DNA of 64,000 bases from Paenibacillus ginsengarvi (GTDB lineage Bacteria; Bacillota; Bacilli; Paenibacillales; NBRC-103111). The notes beneath the pieces are model-generated. The model was not told where the DNA came from, searched no databases, and saw only the letters and a program-made list of their open reading frames with translations. Positions 35,461 through 45,152 of the stretch are shown here, piece after piece. The DNA lies in contig NZ_RBAH01000006.1 in assembly GCF_003626695.1 (NCBI RefSeq), positions 124,001-188,000 of the forward strand, given 5' to 3'. The translations under genes and the position numbers were made by a program. Position 1 is the first letter of the stretch, and each line of letters starts with the position of its first letter.

Positions 35461-35508
35461 ATGGCCGCTGTCCGGTTGCAAGTTGCCGGCAGCGGCATTT
35501 TTTTTGCG
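35461..35508 (+). terminator. Terminator after the LacI-linked binding-protein gene
   Basis: GCCGCTGTCCGG pairs with CCGGCAGCGGC around a TTGCAAGTTG loop (35464-35496), followed by ATTTTTTTT. Confidence 0.92.
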
Positions 35509-35516
35509 AAAACGGA

Positions 35517-35574
35517 TTGACAATGAAATTGATAACTATTATCATTTATATTGTTTAATTGAGAATTGTTATCA
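35517..35574 (+). promoter_or_regulatory. Promoter with two Fur boxes, siderophore importer
   Basis: TTGACA (35517-35522), 17 bases, TATCAT (35540-35545) form the promoter. TGATAACTATTATCA (35530-35544) matches the Bacillus Fur 7-1-7 box TGATAATnATTATCA at all but one defined position and overlaps the -10. A second, weaker copy, TGAGAATTGTTATCA, lies at 35560-35574. Iron-dependent repression of the three following genes is therefore very likely. Confidence 0.9.
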
Positions 35575-35633
35575 ATTTGACGGTTGGAAGATGGCCGGAC
35601 GATTACATACAAAATCGGAAGGACGTGGCGCGA

Positions 35634-36521
35634 ATGTCGAGATTGTTCGCGGAAAAGCTCCATATCGCATACGGGGATAAAGTCATTGTAGATCAACTGG
35701 ATCTTTCGATCCCGGAGGGGCGTATAACGGCGCTTGTGGGAGCGAACGGCTCGGGCAAGTCGACCATCCTGAAGACGATGGCGCGGATTATGAAGCCGCA
35801 AAAAGGCGGCGTTTTTCTGGACGGCAAGTCGATCCACCAGATGCAGACGAAGGAAGTTGCGAAGCAGCTGGCCATTCTGCCGCAAAATCCGGTCGCTCCG
35901 GAAGGGCTGACGGTAAGCGAGCTGGTCGCGTTCGGCCGCTTCCCGCATCAGCGCGGGTTCGGCTCGCTCGGCAAGGAAGATAAAGAAATGGTCGCCTGGG
36001 CGCTCGACGTTACGGGTATGACCGATTTTGCCGACCGCCCGATCGAGCAAATGTCGGGTGGCCAGCGTCAGCGCGCCTGGATTGCGATGGCGCTTGCGCA
36101 AGGAACGGATATTTTATTTCTCGACGAACCGACGACGTTCCTCGACATGGCCCACCAGCTCGAGGTGCTGAAGCTGCTGGAGCGGCTCAACCGCGAGGAA
36201 GGCCGGACGATCGTCATGGTCGTGCACGATCTGAACCATGCAACCGGCTACGCCCATCATATCGTTGCCATCAAGCGCGGCCAAGTCATCTACGAAGGTT
36301 CGCCTTCCGAAGTCGTCCATCCCGAGATGCTGCATGAGGTGTTCGCCATACGCGCCGACGTCATCCCCGATCCGCGTACGGGCAAGCCGCTTTGTCTGCC
36401 TTACGATCTGGCCGGGGAAGACGATGACGGCGTTGTGCATTACACACACAGACCGGCCGAAACCGGCGGTTCCTTGGCGGAACGCCACGAGTCCAAGAAG
36501 GAAAAGGTCGGAGCGGTTTAA
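35634..36521 (+). CDS. Iron-siderophore ABC transporter ATP-binding protein (FecE/FhuC type)
   Basis: About 295 residues. Walker [16 protein letters not shown] near 38, Q-loop LAILPQNP near 85, signature [17 protein letters not shown] near 140, Walker [17 protein letters not shown] near 162, H-switch VVHDLNHA near 195. MAHQLEVL and [13 protein letters not shown] are marks of the FecE/FhuC/YusV group. The ATG at 35634 is chosen because the earlier one at 35559 lies in the Fur-box region and GGAAGGA precedes 35634. It is the first gene of a three-gene, Fur-box-controlled operon and powers import of ferric siderophore from inside the cell. Confidence 0.93.
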   Translation: MSRLFAEKLHIAYGDKVIVDQLDLSIPEGRITALVGANGSGKSTILKTMARIMKPQKGGVFLDGKSIHQMQTKEVAKQLAILPQNPVAPEGLTVSELVAFGRFPHQRGFGSLGKEDKEMVAWALDVTGMTDFADRPIEQMSGGQRQRAWIAMALAQGTDILFLDEPTTFLDMAHQLEVLKLLERLNREEGRTIVMVVHDLNHATGYAHHIVAIKRGQVIYEGSPSEVVHPEMLHEVFAIRADVIPDPRTGKPLCLPYDLAGEDDDGVVHYTHRPAETGGSLAERHESKKEKVGAV

Positions 36522-36561
36522 AAGAAACTCTCATTTTATATTGAAAAAAAGGGGTACCTTC

Positions 36562-37590
36562 ATGTTGAAGCTTACAAAACCATTCATGCTGCTGATTGCA
36601 TTTGTCATCTTACTTGCGGGCTGCGCCTCCGGCTCGAACGGTTCCGGCTCCACGCAAGCGGGTGGCAAGCAGGAAACTTCGAACGCGGGCGGCGGCGCAA
36701 GTACGACCGAGCCGGCCGTGAAAAAAATCGAGCACGCGATGGGGACAACCGAAATCAAGGGCATACCTTCGCGGATCGTCATTCTCGAATGGACGTATGC
36801 GGAAGATTTGCTGGCGCTGGGCATTCAGCCCGTAGGAATGGCCGACATTGCCGGCTACAAAAAATGGGTTGACGCAAAGCCGGCGCCGGCTGCTAGCGTG
36901 GTGGACGTGGGGAACCGTCAAGAGCCTAACATGGAACTGATCATGAGCTTGAAGCCGGATCTGATCGTAACGACGACGACTCGCGCCAAAACGTCTTATG
37001 ACAAGCTGAAAGCGATCGCCCCGACGATCGTGTTCGACCCGTATTCGGAAAAGGCGTCGAAAGACTTGTATGCAGGCATGCTAGACTCGTTCAAGGTTGT
37101 GGCGGACGTTGTAGGAAAACAGGCGGAAGCCGAGAAAGTGATCCAGAATCTGGATAAACTTTACGAGGATGCTCGGGCGAAACTGAAGGCGGCTGGCAAG
37201 GAAGGCGCGGAATATGTGCTTACGCAAGCGTTCAGCAATCAGAATGCGGCCGTGTTTCGTATGATGACCGAAAACTCCTCCGTCTCGCAAATTTATAGCA
37301 AAATCGGCTTGAAAAATGCGTACAAGCCGGAGAAGTTCGAATCGCAAGGCTTTGCGACGACATCCGTCGAGGCGCTGGCTGCGGTGCAAAGCGCGAACTT
37401 CATTTACGCAGTGCAAAGCGACGACAATATTTTTGAGAATCAATTGAAGGATAACGCGGTCTGGAAGGGACTCGCATTCGTGAAGGAAAAGCGGACGTAC
37501 GGAATCGGCGGCGATATGTGGCTGTTCGGCGGACCGCTGTCGATTCAGAAGATCGTCGATAAAACCGTAAGTTTGTTAACCGCGAAATGA
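36562..37590 (+). CDS. Siderophore-binding lipoprotein (FecB/FepB-like)
   Basis: A 342-residue lipoprotein with lipobox LAGC (Cys about 21) and a Gly/Ser linker, then a helical-backbone binding fold: IPSRIVILEWTYAEDLLALGIQPVGMAD, EPNMELIMSLKPDLIVTTT, LKAIAPTIVFDPYSEKASKDLYAGMLDSFKVVADVVGK. This is the ferric-siderophore class (family 8). The frame is open far upstream inside the ATPase gene, but AAAAGGGG before the ATG at 36562 and the signal peptide fix the start. The permease gene overlaps its stop by four bases. The cognate siderophore cannot be read from sequence; the family includes hydroxamate and citrate binders. Confidence 0.92.
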   Translation: MLKLTKPFMLLIAFVILLAGCASGSNGSGSTQAGGKQETSNAGGGASTTEPAVKKIEHAMGTTEIKGIPSRIVILEWTYAEDLLALGIQPVGMADIAGYKKWVDAKPAPAASVVDVGNRQEPNMELIMSLKPDLIVTTTTRAKTSYDKLKAIAPTIVFDPYSEKASKDLYAGMLDSFKVVADVVGKQAEAEKVIQNLDKLYEDARAKLKAAGKEGAEYVLTQAFSNQNAAVFRMMTENSSVSQIYSKIGLKNAYKPEKFESQGFATTSVEALAAVQSANFIYAVQSDDNIFENQLKDNAVWKGLAFVKEKRTYGIGGDMWLFGGPLSIQKIVDKTVSLLTAK

Positions 37591-39650
37591 GCGCGAGGAC
37601 GGTACCTGCAGCGAATGCCGGAAGCGGGAGCGCCGGCTGGAAAATAATCCTCGTGTTCGGGGGCGGTCTGCTGGCGCTGATCGCCCTTTTGTTTGCAAGC
37701 TTGACTCAGGGCGAAGCGAACATTACGGCAAGAACGGTTGTGGACGCTCTGCTGTCGCCTACCGGCAGTCTGGAGCACCAAACGGTGCTCAGTATCCGTA
37801 TGCCGCGCGCCGTCATCGGTTTGCTCGCGGGTGCGGCCCTCGCCGTATCCGGCGTGCTGCTGCAAACCGTCACGCGCAATCCGCTCGCATCGGCGGGCAC
37901 GTTCGGGGTCAACTCCGGCGCTTACTTCGTCGTTGTAGCCGCCACTGTATTCGCTCCGGCGTTAGCCTCCTCCTCGCCGCTTCTGCTCGCCCTGATCGGC
38001 GGCTGCGGCGGTGCGGTTATGGCTTATTTGATGGCGGGAGGGCCGAGGGGAACGCCGGTGCGGATGGCGCTTGCCGGGATGATCATAACGATGGTGCTCT
38101 CTTCGTTTACGAGCGCGCTTCAGCTTCTGTACGAGAATGAGACGAACGGCTTGTTCATGTGGGGCTCCGGCTCGCTCGTTCAGAACGATTGGAAGGGTGT
38201 TTTCCATGTGTGGCCGTGGCTGGCTGCAGGAGCCGTTGTCCTATCGCTTTTTATCCGCACGCTGGATATGCTGGAGTTGGGAGACGAGACGGCCAAATCG
38301 CTCGGACAGCGCGTAGGAACGGCCCGTATGTGCGCTCTGGCGATCGCGGTTCTGCTGGCCAGCGTCACCGTTAGCGTCGTCGGCCCGATCGGCTTTATCG
38401 GCCTGATCGCGCCGCATCTCGTCCGGTTGATCGGGCTGCGCCGTCATCGGCTGCTGCTTCCGGCAAGCGCGCTCTGGGGAGCCGTCGTGCTGATCGGCGC
38501 CGATACGGTAGCGCGGTTGTTCCGCAGCACGCTTGGCGAGCTGCCCGCAGGAGCCGTAACCGCGCTGATCGGAGCGCCGTGGCTCATCTGGCTGGCCGTC
38601 CGGGGGACGAAGGAGCAGCGCAGCGTGGAGGCGTCCAGCTCGATGAGCGTCGGCTTCCGTGCAAGGAAGCTGCCGTATCCGCTTATGCTGGCCGTGCTTG
38701 CCGCGCTGGTAGCCGTGGCGACCGTAGCCGGTCTGGCTGCTGGCGCGCTAAATATTCCGGCGAAGGACGTGCTTGCCGTACTGTTCGGCGGCGGGCAGGA
38801 TATGTATCGGAACATCATTCTGGAGATGCGGCTTCCGCGTCTCGCCGTCGCCATGCTGGCGGGAGCCGGACTGGCCGTGTCCGGCGTTATGCTGCAAGGA
38901 GCGGTACGCAATCCGCTGGCCGACCCGTCCGTCATCGGCGTAACGTCCGGCGCAGGCGCCGGTGCGCTGCTGCTGCTCGTCATCTGGCCCTCGGCGCCGG
39001 GGGCGCTGCTTCCGGCGACCGCTTTTGCCGGCGCGCTGATCGCTGCAGCCGCCGTATACGCGTTGTCGTGGCGCAAAGCGCTTCACCCGACGGTGTTGAC
39101 GCTTGTCGGCATCGCGGTGTCCGCCATCGGCTCGGCGGCGATCCATTTTCTCGTCATCCAGTCGAAAATGGCGGCCGCTCCGGCGCTGGCCTGGCTCGCG
39201 GGAAGCACCTACGGCCGCGGCTGGAAGGAGCTTAGTCTGCTGGCGGCGGCAATTGTCATCTTCGTGCCGATGGCTTGGCTGCTGGGCCGTCGTATCGACC
39301 TGCTCGCCTTCGGCGACCCGGTATCGCTGGGACTCGGGCTGAAGCTGCAGCGCACGAGGCTGATTGCCGCGGGCGTCGGCGTTGCGCTGGCCGCAGTCGC
39401 CGTTTCCTGTATCGGCACGGTGGGCTTCATCGGCTTGCTGGCGCCCCACGCGGCCCGGATGCTGGTCGGGCAAAACCAGCGGCGGGCGGTAGTGCTCGCG
39501 GCGCTGATCGGCGCGCTGCTGCTGCTGCTGGCGGACGTTGTCGGAAGAGTGGCGATCGTGCCGAAGGAAATTCCGGCAGGTCTGGTCGTTGCCGTGATCG
39601 GCACGCCGTATTTGCTGGCGCTTATGTACCGCAGCTTCAGCAAAACATAA
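37587..39650 (+). CDS. Fused double FecCD-type iron-siderophore permease
   Basis: A 687-residue membrane protein made of two complete FecCD permeases in one chain. The first half (about 20-335) and second half (about 355-687) each carry the RMPRAVIGLLAGAALAVSGVLLQ / RLPRLAVAMLAGAGLAVSGVMLQ segment, the RNPLAxxxxxGVxSGA motif, and the late GFIGLxAPHxxRxxxG motif. Each half should form about ten helices. Most Gram-positive importers use two separate genes; the fused form is best known from FhuB. ATGA overlap with the lipoprotein gene shows coupled translation. With the preceding two proteins it makes a full ABC importer. Confidence 0.93.
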   Translation: MSARTVPAANAGSGSAGWKIILVFGGGLLALIALLFASLTQGEANITARTVVDALLSPTGSLEHQTVLSIRMPRAVIGLLAGAALAVSGVLLQTVTRNPLASAGTFGVNSGAYFVVVAATVFAPALASSSPLLLALIGGCGGAVMAYLMAGGPRGTPVRMALAGMIITMVLSSFTSALQLLYENETNGLFMWGSGSLVQNDWKGVFHVWPWLAAGAVVLSLFIRTLDMLELGDETAKSLGQRVGTARMCALAIAVLLASVTVSVVGPIGFIGLIAPHLVRLIGLRRHRLLLPASALWGAVVLIGADTVARLFRSTLGELPAGAVTALIGAPWLIWLAVRGTKEQRSVEASSSMSVGFRARKLPYPLMLAVLAALVAVATVAGLAAGALNIPAKDVLAVLFGGGQDMYRNIILEMRLPRLAVAMLAGAGLAVSGVMLQGAVRNPLADPSVIGVTSGAGAGALLLLVIWPSAPGALLPATAFAGALIAAAAVYALSWRKALHPTVLTLVGIAVSAIGSAAIHFLVIQSKMAAAPALAWLAGSTYGRGWKELSLLAAAIVIFVPMAWLLGRRIDLLAFGDPVSLGLGLKLQRTRLIAAGVGVALAAVAVSCIGTVGFIGLLAPHAARMLVGQNQRRAVVLAALIGALLLLLADVVGRVAIVPKEIPAGLVVAVIGTPYLLALMYRSFSKT

Positions 39651-39680
39651 GCGAAATTGGAATCGAATAATCTGGAACAG

Positions 39681-39715
39681 ATGCCGCAAACGATACCGTT
39701 TGCGGCCTTTTTTTG
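39681..39715 (+). terminator. Terminator of the siderophore importer operon
   Basis: GCCGCAAACG (39683-39692) pairs perfectly with CGTTTGCGGC (39697-39706) around ATAC, followed by CTTTTTTT. Confidence 0.94.
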
Positions 39716-39849
39716 TTCGTGTTCAGTATCGCGCCATGGAAATTTCCCAGGACTTGCAGAGTTGCCGGTATACGGAAAAAGTGCTGCCGTGATATGATAC
39801 GAAAGAGAGTACAAGCCGCGCTGGATGCGGAGATGGGAGAACGAGTACC

Positions 39850-41013
39850 GTGAGTGAAACGATATGGACGAACGTAGTGTTGTATTCGGGACACAGGCTG
39901 ATCGAGGGCGGACGAATGATTGTAACCGAGCAGGGGACGATTCGCGCGGTGGGGGATGAGCTGCTGCCGATCCCCGCTCACGCGCGGGTGCGGGACGGCG
40001 GCGGCGCGCTGCTGCTGCCCGGCTTTATCGACGTACACGTTCATGGTGGAAACGGTTATGGCGTGATGGACGCAGCGGCGGAATCGCTGGACGGCATGAG
40101 TGTATTCCATGCCCGTCACGGTACGACCGCCTTTTTGGCGACGACTTCGACATCGTCGAACGAGCATCTCGTTCGGGTATTGCGCAGCGCGGCTGAGCGA
40201 ATCGGCAAAACTCCTGGGGCGGAGCTTGCCGGCATCCATCTGGAGGGGCCGTACCTGGACGAGAAGCGGCGCGGAGCGCAGAGCAAGGAGCATTTGCGGC
40301 TGCCCTCGCAGACGGAGATCGAACAGTTTCTCGAGGCGGCCGGCGGACATATGCGGCTGGTTACGCTGGCGCCGGAGCTTGAAGGAGCGCTGGCGGCCGT
40401 ATCCCTGCTCGCTGCCAGAGGCATCACCGTATCGGCGGGTCATTCCGATGCGACCTACCGGCAAATCGAGGCCGCTATTCAAGCCGGCTTGACGCATACG
40501 ACCCACCATTTCAACGGGATGAGCCCGCTTCATCATCGCGAGCCGGGACTGGCAGGAGCGGGACTCGCGCTCGGCGAGCTGACGACAGAGCTGATCTGCG
40601 ACGGCATTCACGTTCACCCCGCTGTCGTCAAGCTGCTGTTCGACACGAAAGCACCCGAGAAGGTGTGTTTGATTACCGATGCGGTATCGCCGGCCGGACT
40701 GCCCGACGGAGAATACGGCGATGTGGTCGTGCGCGCCGGGGAAATTACGCTGAAGATTGGCTCTTCGCTCGCCGGCAGTTCGCTGACGATGCTGCAGGCG
40801 CTCAAGAACGCTATGCGTTATACTGGCTATCCGCTCGAGAAGCTGCTTCCGTCGCTGACGATCGTGCCGGCCCGGCAGGCGAAGCTGGACCGGGTCAAAG
40901 GCTCTCTGCAGCCGGGCAAACACGCCGATTTCGTGCTGCTGACGCCGGAGCTTCGCCTGCTGTCGACGTTCGTCCGAGGCAAGGAAGTATACAGCGCCGA
41001 TCAGGCGGAATGA
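39850..41013 (+). CDS. nagA: N-acetylglucosamine-6-phosphate deacetylase
   Basis: A 387-residue amidohydrolase with the NagA landmarks: GFIDVHVHGG (metal-site HxH) near 57, GIHLEGPYLDEKRRGAQ near 130 (metal Glu), VSAGHSDA near 195, THHFNGMSPLHHREPGLAG near 215 (metal His and substrate loop), and ITDAVSPAGLPDGEY near 275 (catalytic Asp). It removes acetate from GlcNAc-6-phosphate in the cytosol. The GTG start is supported by GGAGATGGGAG upstream. No nagB or GlcNAc importer adjoins it here. Its 3' end overlaps the convergent YhhN-family gene by 13 bases. Confidence 0.95.
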   Translation: MSETIWTNVVLYSGHRLIEGGRMIVTEQGTIRAVGDELLPIPAHARVRDGGGALLLPGFIDVHVHGGNGYGVMDAAAESLDGMSVFHARHGTTAFLATTSTSSNEHLVRVLRSAAERIGKTPGAELAGIHLEGPYLDEKRRGAQSKEHLRLPSQTEIEQFLEAAGGHMRLVTLAPELEGALAAVSLLAARGITVSAGHSDATYRQIEAAIQAGLTHTTHHFNGMSPLHHREPGLAGAGLALGELTTELICDGIHVHPAVVKLLFDTKAPEKVCLITDAVSPAGLPDGEYGDVVVRAGEITLKIGSSLAGSSLTMLQALKNAMRYTGYPLEKLLPSLTIVPARQAKLDRVKGSLQPGKHADFVLLTPELRLLSTFVRGKEVYSADQAE

Positions 41014-41657
41014 TTCGTTTCCGCTGTACGCGGCTGCGGTGTTTTCGCCGGGAAGCTCGAAGCGATCAGAAACTGTGCGGCGTAATAAGTCGTCATAATG
41101 AGCGGCCCCGAGTAGGCGACATCCGATACAAACTTGTTCCAGGCGAGGATCGAATCCGACGCGACGAACAAAAGAGCGCCGAACGCAGCCCAGCCGCGCC
41201 CGGTCATAATAGAGGCCCAAGCCATGAACGAGATGACGAGCACGTAAAGCACGACGGGAACGAGCAGCGGCGTTTGTCCGTTTTGGACAAGCGCGGCCAG
41301 CAGCTCCCGGCCGACGAGGAAGCCGTATGCGGCGATAGGAAGAAGCATGACGGCCTTGGCGAAGGAGAACCGCCAAGCGCTCAGGAAGCCGGCGATATAG
41401 AACAGATGGCCGACGAGAAAAGCGGATAGGCCAACCACGAACGATACGCCAAGCAGGCCGTCGCCAAGCATACAGAAAAATAGCCCGATCAGGACGCAGA
41501 TGCCGTACCGCCGAGGCTCGGCCGGACGACGCAGCCAGGCATAGGCGATCATAAGCCACATCGGAATCAGCTTGAAGAGCAGCTTGACGGAAGCCGGCTG
41601 ATTTGGGATGAGCCAGATGTACAGGATGCTCGTCGCGACGATAAGAATTGGAAGCAC
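41001..41657 (-). CDS. YhhN/TMEM86-family membrane protein (lysoplasmalogenase-like)
   Basis: A 218-residue protein with seven to eight hydrophobic helices. The order KPASVKLLFKLIPMWLMIAY-like segment, LFFCMLGDGLLG with its conserved Asp near 65, GHLFYIAGF near 84, and the late FVASDSILAWNKF near 167 (conserved Asp) match the YhhN family. Human TMEM86B of this family is a lysoplasmalogenase; bacterial activity is not well established. It converges on nagA with a short overlap and has no shared terminator that I can see. Confidence 0.85.
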   Translation of the reverse strand: MLPILIVATSILYIWLIPNQPASVKLLFKLIPMWLMIAYAWLRRPAEPRRYGICVLIGLFFCMLGDGLLGVSFVVGLSAFLVGHLFYIAGFLSAWRFSFAKAVMLLPIAAYGFLVGRELLAALVQNGQTPLLVPVVLYVLVISFMAWASIMTGRGWAAFGALLFVASDSILAWNKFVSDVAYSGPLIMTTYYAAQFLIASSFPAKTPQPRTAETNHSA

Positions 41658-41706
41658 ATATTTGTTCAGGCCAAAAGCCCCCTACTCGCGATGCGCTCGC
41701 ACCGCG

Positions 41707-43077
41707 TCATTTTAAAAAACGTTTGATACGCCTCAAGCCGTCTTTGAGGTTCGGATACCGGAGCGGAATGTCGAAGGCGTTCGTCTGCACCAGCACACTT
41801 TTGCGATGCGAGAACGTATCGAAGCTGCCTTTGCCGTGATAGGCGCCGATTCCGCTCGTGCCGACCCCGCCGAACGGCAAGTAGGGCGTCGTGAAGTGAT
41901 ACACGGTGTCGTTCACGCAGCCTCCGCCGAACGAGATGCCGTCCAGCACCTGCTGACGGACCTCCTTGCTGTCAGAGAACAGATAGAGGGCGAGCGGCTT
42001 CTCGCGGCGGCTTACTTCGCCGATAACGTCGGTGATGTCGTCATATTCGAGCACCGGCAGAATCGGCCCGAATATTTCGTCCCGCATGACGCCATCCTCC
42101 CATGTCACTCCCGTAAGCACGGTTGGCTCGATCAGCAGCCGATCCCGGTTCGCCGCTCCGCCGACAAACGTATCCCCATCCGTCAGGAACGACTGCAACC
42201 TGGCAAAATGCCGCTCGCTGACAATCCGCGTAAACGCCCCGCTCTCGCAAACGGACTGTCCGTACAGCTCCCGAATCGCATCTTTCAGCAGCTCCAAAAA
42301 GCGCTCCTTTACCGTTCGCTGTACATACACATAGTCCGGCGCGATGCACGTCTGCCCGGCGTTCATAAATTTGCCCCATGCGATGCGCTTCGCCGCAAGC
42401 CGCAAGCTCGCATCGTCGTGTACAATGCAGGGGCTTTTGCCGCCCAGCTCCAGCGTAACCGGCGTCAGATGGCGGGAGGCAGCCTCCATCACAAGCTTGC
42501 CGACGGAAACGCTGCCGGTGAAAAAAACATAGTCCATCCGCTCGCGAAGCAGCGCCTGAGCCGTATCGACTCCGCCTTGCAGAACAGCGACATGGCGCTC
42601 GTCAAAAGCTTCCCGCAGCACGAGCTCCAGCGCTTCCGACGTTCTCGGCGTCAGCTCGGACGGCTTGACGATGGCGCAGTTGCCCGCTGCGACGGCTCCG
42701 ATCAGCGGGGCGACCGCAAGCTGGAACGGAAAGTTCCATGGCGCGATAAGGAGCGCTACGCCGTAGGGCTCGGCATAAATACGGCTTGCGGAGCCGAAAT
42801 GCGTAAGCGGCGTTTTCACTTTTTGCGGGCGGGCCCAGGAGCGGATATGTTTCAGAACGAACCGGATTTCGTGGAGCACGATACCGATCTCCGACGTATA
42901 CGCCTCGAACTCGGATTTGCCGAGGTCTTCCCGCAGCGCGCGCGTAAGATGGCCCTCGTGTTTGCGAATGGCGCTGCCCAGCCGCTTCAAGGCGTCGATC
43001 CGGAACGAAATCGGCTTCGTTTGTCCCGTATGGAAAAAGGCTCTTTGCGCGTTTACAAGCGATGTTATAGAGTTCAT
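41707..43077 (-). CDS. Aldehyde dehydrogenase, class-3-like (YwdH type)
   Basis: A 456-residue NAD(P)-dependent aldehyde dehydrogenase, short form without N-terminal extension. Landmarks: PWNFPFQLAVAPLIGAVAAGN near 110, FTGSVSVGK near 180, the general base Glu in TLELGGKSP near 210, catalytic Cys244 in NAGQTCIAPDYV, and EIFGPILPV near 330. The C-terminal end is typical of class-3/fatty-aldehyde enzymes such as YwdH. It oxidises aldehydes to acids in the cytosol; the physiological aldehyde is unknown. It is a single gene between the YhhN-family gene and pepF. Confidence 0.93.
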   Translation of the reverse strand: MNSITSLVNAQRAFFHTGQTKPISFRIDALKRLGSAIRKHEGHLTRALREDLGKSEFEAYTSEIGIVLHEIRFVLKHIRSWARPQKVKTPLTHFGSASRIYAEPYGVALLIAPWNFPFQLAVAPLIGAVAAGNCAIVKPSELTPRTSEALELVLREAFDERHVAVLQGGVDTAQALLRERMDYVFFTGSVSVGKLVMEAASRHLTPVTLELGGKSPCIVHDDASLRLAAKRIAWGKFMNAGQTCIAPDYVYVQRTVKERFLELLKDAIRELYGQSVCESGAFTRIVSERHFARLQSFLTDGDTFVGGAANRDRLLIEPTVLTGVTWEDGVMRDEIFGPILPVLEYDDITDVIGEVSRREKPLALYLFSDSKEVRQQVLDGISFGGGCVNDTVYHFTTPYLPFGGVGTSGIGAYHGKGSFDTFSHRKSVLVQTNAFDIPLRYPNLKDGLRRIKRFLK

Positions 43078-43186
43078 GCTGGTGATCTCCCTTGTCGTTT
43101 GGCGGCGAGCCGGAATCGGAACGGCGAGGAGCGGCAGACGCCGGAAGATTGCCTCCGGTCGGTGCTGCCGCCCCTGCCGCTCCTAT

Positions 43187-44983
43187 TCAGTTCGCGCCGC
43201 TAAGCTGCTCCATCTGTCCGATCAACTGCTCGAACACGCTCATCGCCTGGCGAATCGGCTCCGGCGTAGACATGTCGACACCGGCGCGCTTCAGAATTTC
43301 GATCGAATAATCGCTTCCGCCGCTTTTCAGGAAGCCGAGATATCGCTCGACGGCCGGCTCGCCTTCGGTCAAAATTTGCTTCGCGAAGCTTTCCGCCGCC
43401 GAGAAGCCGGTCGCATACTTGAATACGTAAAAGCTCCGGTAAAAATGCGGGATGCGCGCCCATTCCATCTCGATCTCTTTATCGACAGTCATAGCCGCGC
43501 CGTGATAACGAACGTTCAGATCGTAGTAGATGCTGCACAGCTCCTGGTGGGTGAGCGACTCGCCTTTCTCCGCTCTGGCGTAGATGAGCTGCTCGAATTC
43601 GGCGAACATCGTTTGCCGGAAGACGGTCGTACGGAACTTGTCGGCATAGTAGCAGAGCAGATACATTTTCTGCTTCGGATCGGTGGAGCGCTCCAGCAAA
43701 TAGTTCATCAGCAGCGCTTCGTTCAGCGTCGAGGCGACCTCGGCGAGGAAGATCGTATACTGCGCGCTGCGGTACTCCTGGTTCGAATCGGACAAGTACG
43801 AATGAATCGCATGACCCATCTCATGCGTGAGCGTAAACATGCTGCTGAGGTTGTCTTTATGATTCAGCAGCACGAACGGATGCGTGCCGAAAGCGCCGGA
43901 GCAGTAGGCGCCGCTGCGCTTGCCTTCATTCTCGTAAACGTCGATCCAGCCGCCTTCGAGCCCCTGCTCCATAATGGCGGCGTAACCGTCGCCGAGCGGC
44001 TTGACGCTCTCCAGCACCGTCTGTTTGGCTTCCTCGTATGTAATGTCCATCTTGTATTCGTCGACGAGAGGTGCGAACAGATCGTACATATGCAGTTCGT
44101 CTACGTTCAGCAGTTTTTTGCGCAGCTCCATATAGCGGTGCAGCAGCGGCAAGCTTTCGTGAATCGCAGCCACGAGGTTGTCGTATACGTCAACCGGAAT
44201 TTTGTCGCCGTACAGCGAGGCTTCCAGCGCGGACGGATATTTGCGGGCTTTTGCGTAAAACATGTTTTTCGTCAAATTGGCGCCGAGCGTCGCGGCCAGC
44301 GTATTGCGCAGCTTGCCGTACGTACCGTACATCGCCTCGAAAGCACCCTTGCGAACGTCGCGGTTGCGGCTTTCGAGAAATTGGATGTAGCGTCCGTGCG
44401 TAAGCTCCACTTCTTCGCCGTCGTCGCCGCGGACGAGCGGGAATTTCAGATCCGCGTTGTTCAGCACGCCGAATATGGTGCCCGGCGCTTGGGCGACATT
44501 GCCGACTTGGGCGAGCAGCGCCTCTTCCGGCTTGGATAACACGTGCTGCTTTTGCCGGATGATATCCTCGAGCGTCTTCTTGTACGAAGCGAGCGCCGGA
44601 TCGGCTACGAATGCTTCCAGCCGGTCGGCGGGCAGCGCCAATATTTCGGGGGTGATGTACGACATCGACCCATTCACTTCGACAGCCAGCTTTTTCACTT
44701 TGTCGAGCAGAGCTTGATACACCGGCTCCGCCGTGTTTTCATGATGACGGTTACTTGCGTATACGTACAGACGCTCCGTCATCAGCGACAGCTCATCCTC
44801 GAGCTCGAAGCATTGCCGGATCGAATCTGCATCGCTTAGCTTGCCTTCGAACGCGCCCATCTCGCCGAGCCGGCTTTTTACCGTCTCATAATCTTTATCC
44901 CACGCCTTCTGGTCGGGGAATAAATCTTCGAGCCTCCATCTGGAGGCGGCCGGCACATCGGACCGTTTCATAACCTGCTTCAT
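43187..44983 (-). CDS. pepF: Oligoendopeptidase F
   Basis: A 598-residue M3-family zinc peptidase. The zinc site HEMGH starts near residue 388 (FTLTHEMGHAIHSYL), with the distant Glu in the FLAEVASTLNEALL segment near 415. The start MKQVMKRSDVPAASRWRLEDLF is characteristic of PepF. It cleaves short peptides in the cytosol. GGAGAGG precedes the ATG. A close paralogue lies immediately upstream (45153-47048), so the pair is a tandem duplication; the two proteins share long identical stretches such as MELRKKLL and DELHMYDLFAPLVDEY. Confidence 0.95.
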   Translation of the reverse strand: MKQVMKRSDVPAASRWRLEDLFPDQKAWDKDYETVKSRLGEMGAFEGKLSDADSIRQCFELEDELSLMTERLYVYASNRHHENTAEPVYQALLDKVKKLAVEVNGSMSYITPEILALPADRLEAFVADPALASYKKTLEDIIRQKQHVLSKPEEALLAQVGNVAQAPGTIFGVLNNADLKFPLVRGDDGEEVELTHGRYIQFLESRNRDVRKGAFEAMYGTYGKLRNTLAATLGANLTKNMFYAKARKYPSALEASLYGDKIPVDVYDNLVAAIHESLPLLHRYMELRKKLLNVDELHMYDLFAPLVDEYKMDITYEEAKQTVLESVKPLGDGYAAIMEQGLEGGWIDVYENEGKRSGAYCSGAFGTHPFVLLNHKDNLSSMFTLTHEMGHAIHSYLSDSNQEYRSAQYTIFLAEVASTLNEALLMNYLLERSTDPKQKMYLLCYYADKFRTTVFRQTMFAEFEQLIYARAEKGESLTHQELCSIYYDLNVRYHGAAMTVDKEIEMEWARIPHFYRSFYVFKYATGFSAAESFAKQILTEGEPAVERYLGFLKSGGSDYSIEILKRAGVDMSTPEPIRQAMSVFEQLIGQMEQLSGAN

Positions 44984-45020
44984 CTGGAATCCTCTCCTTG
45001 TTTATGTTCGTTTGTTGAAA

Positions 45021-45052
45021 CAAAAGCCCCCGACTGACGAACGGCCGGGGAC
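45021..45052 (-). terminator. Terminator between the two pepF genes
   Basis: On the minus strand TCCCCGGCC and CGGGGGC form a GC-rich hairpin (about 45026-45051) followed by TTTTGTTT. The pepF copies are therefore probably separate transcription units. Confidence 0.7.
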
Positions 45053-45152
45053 GATTGGTTGCAGGCGCGAAAAGCGCTCTTGGCTGTGCGGATGGCCGGA
45101 ACAAGCGAAACCTCCTGGCGCCGTCGCAGGCGAGGCTTCCGAAGTGCTCTGC

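Noticed and set aside
39637..41559. 640-residue open frame on the minus strand across nagA
   Set aside because: nagA is certain on the plus strand and the YhhN-family gene on the minus strand in another frame. The long frame has no recognisable domain and reflects GC-rich codon bias.
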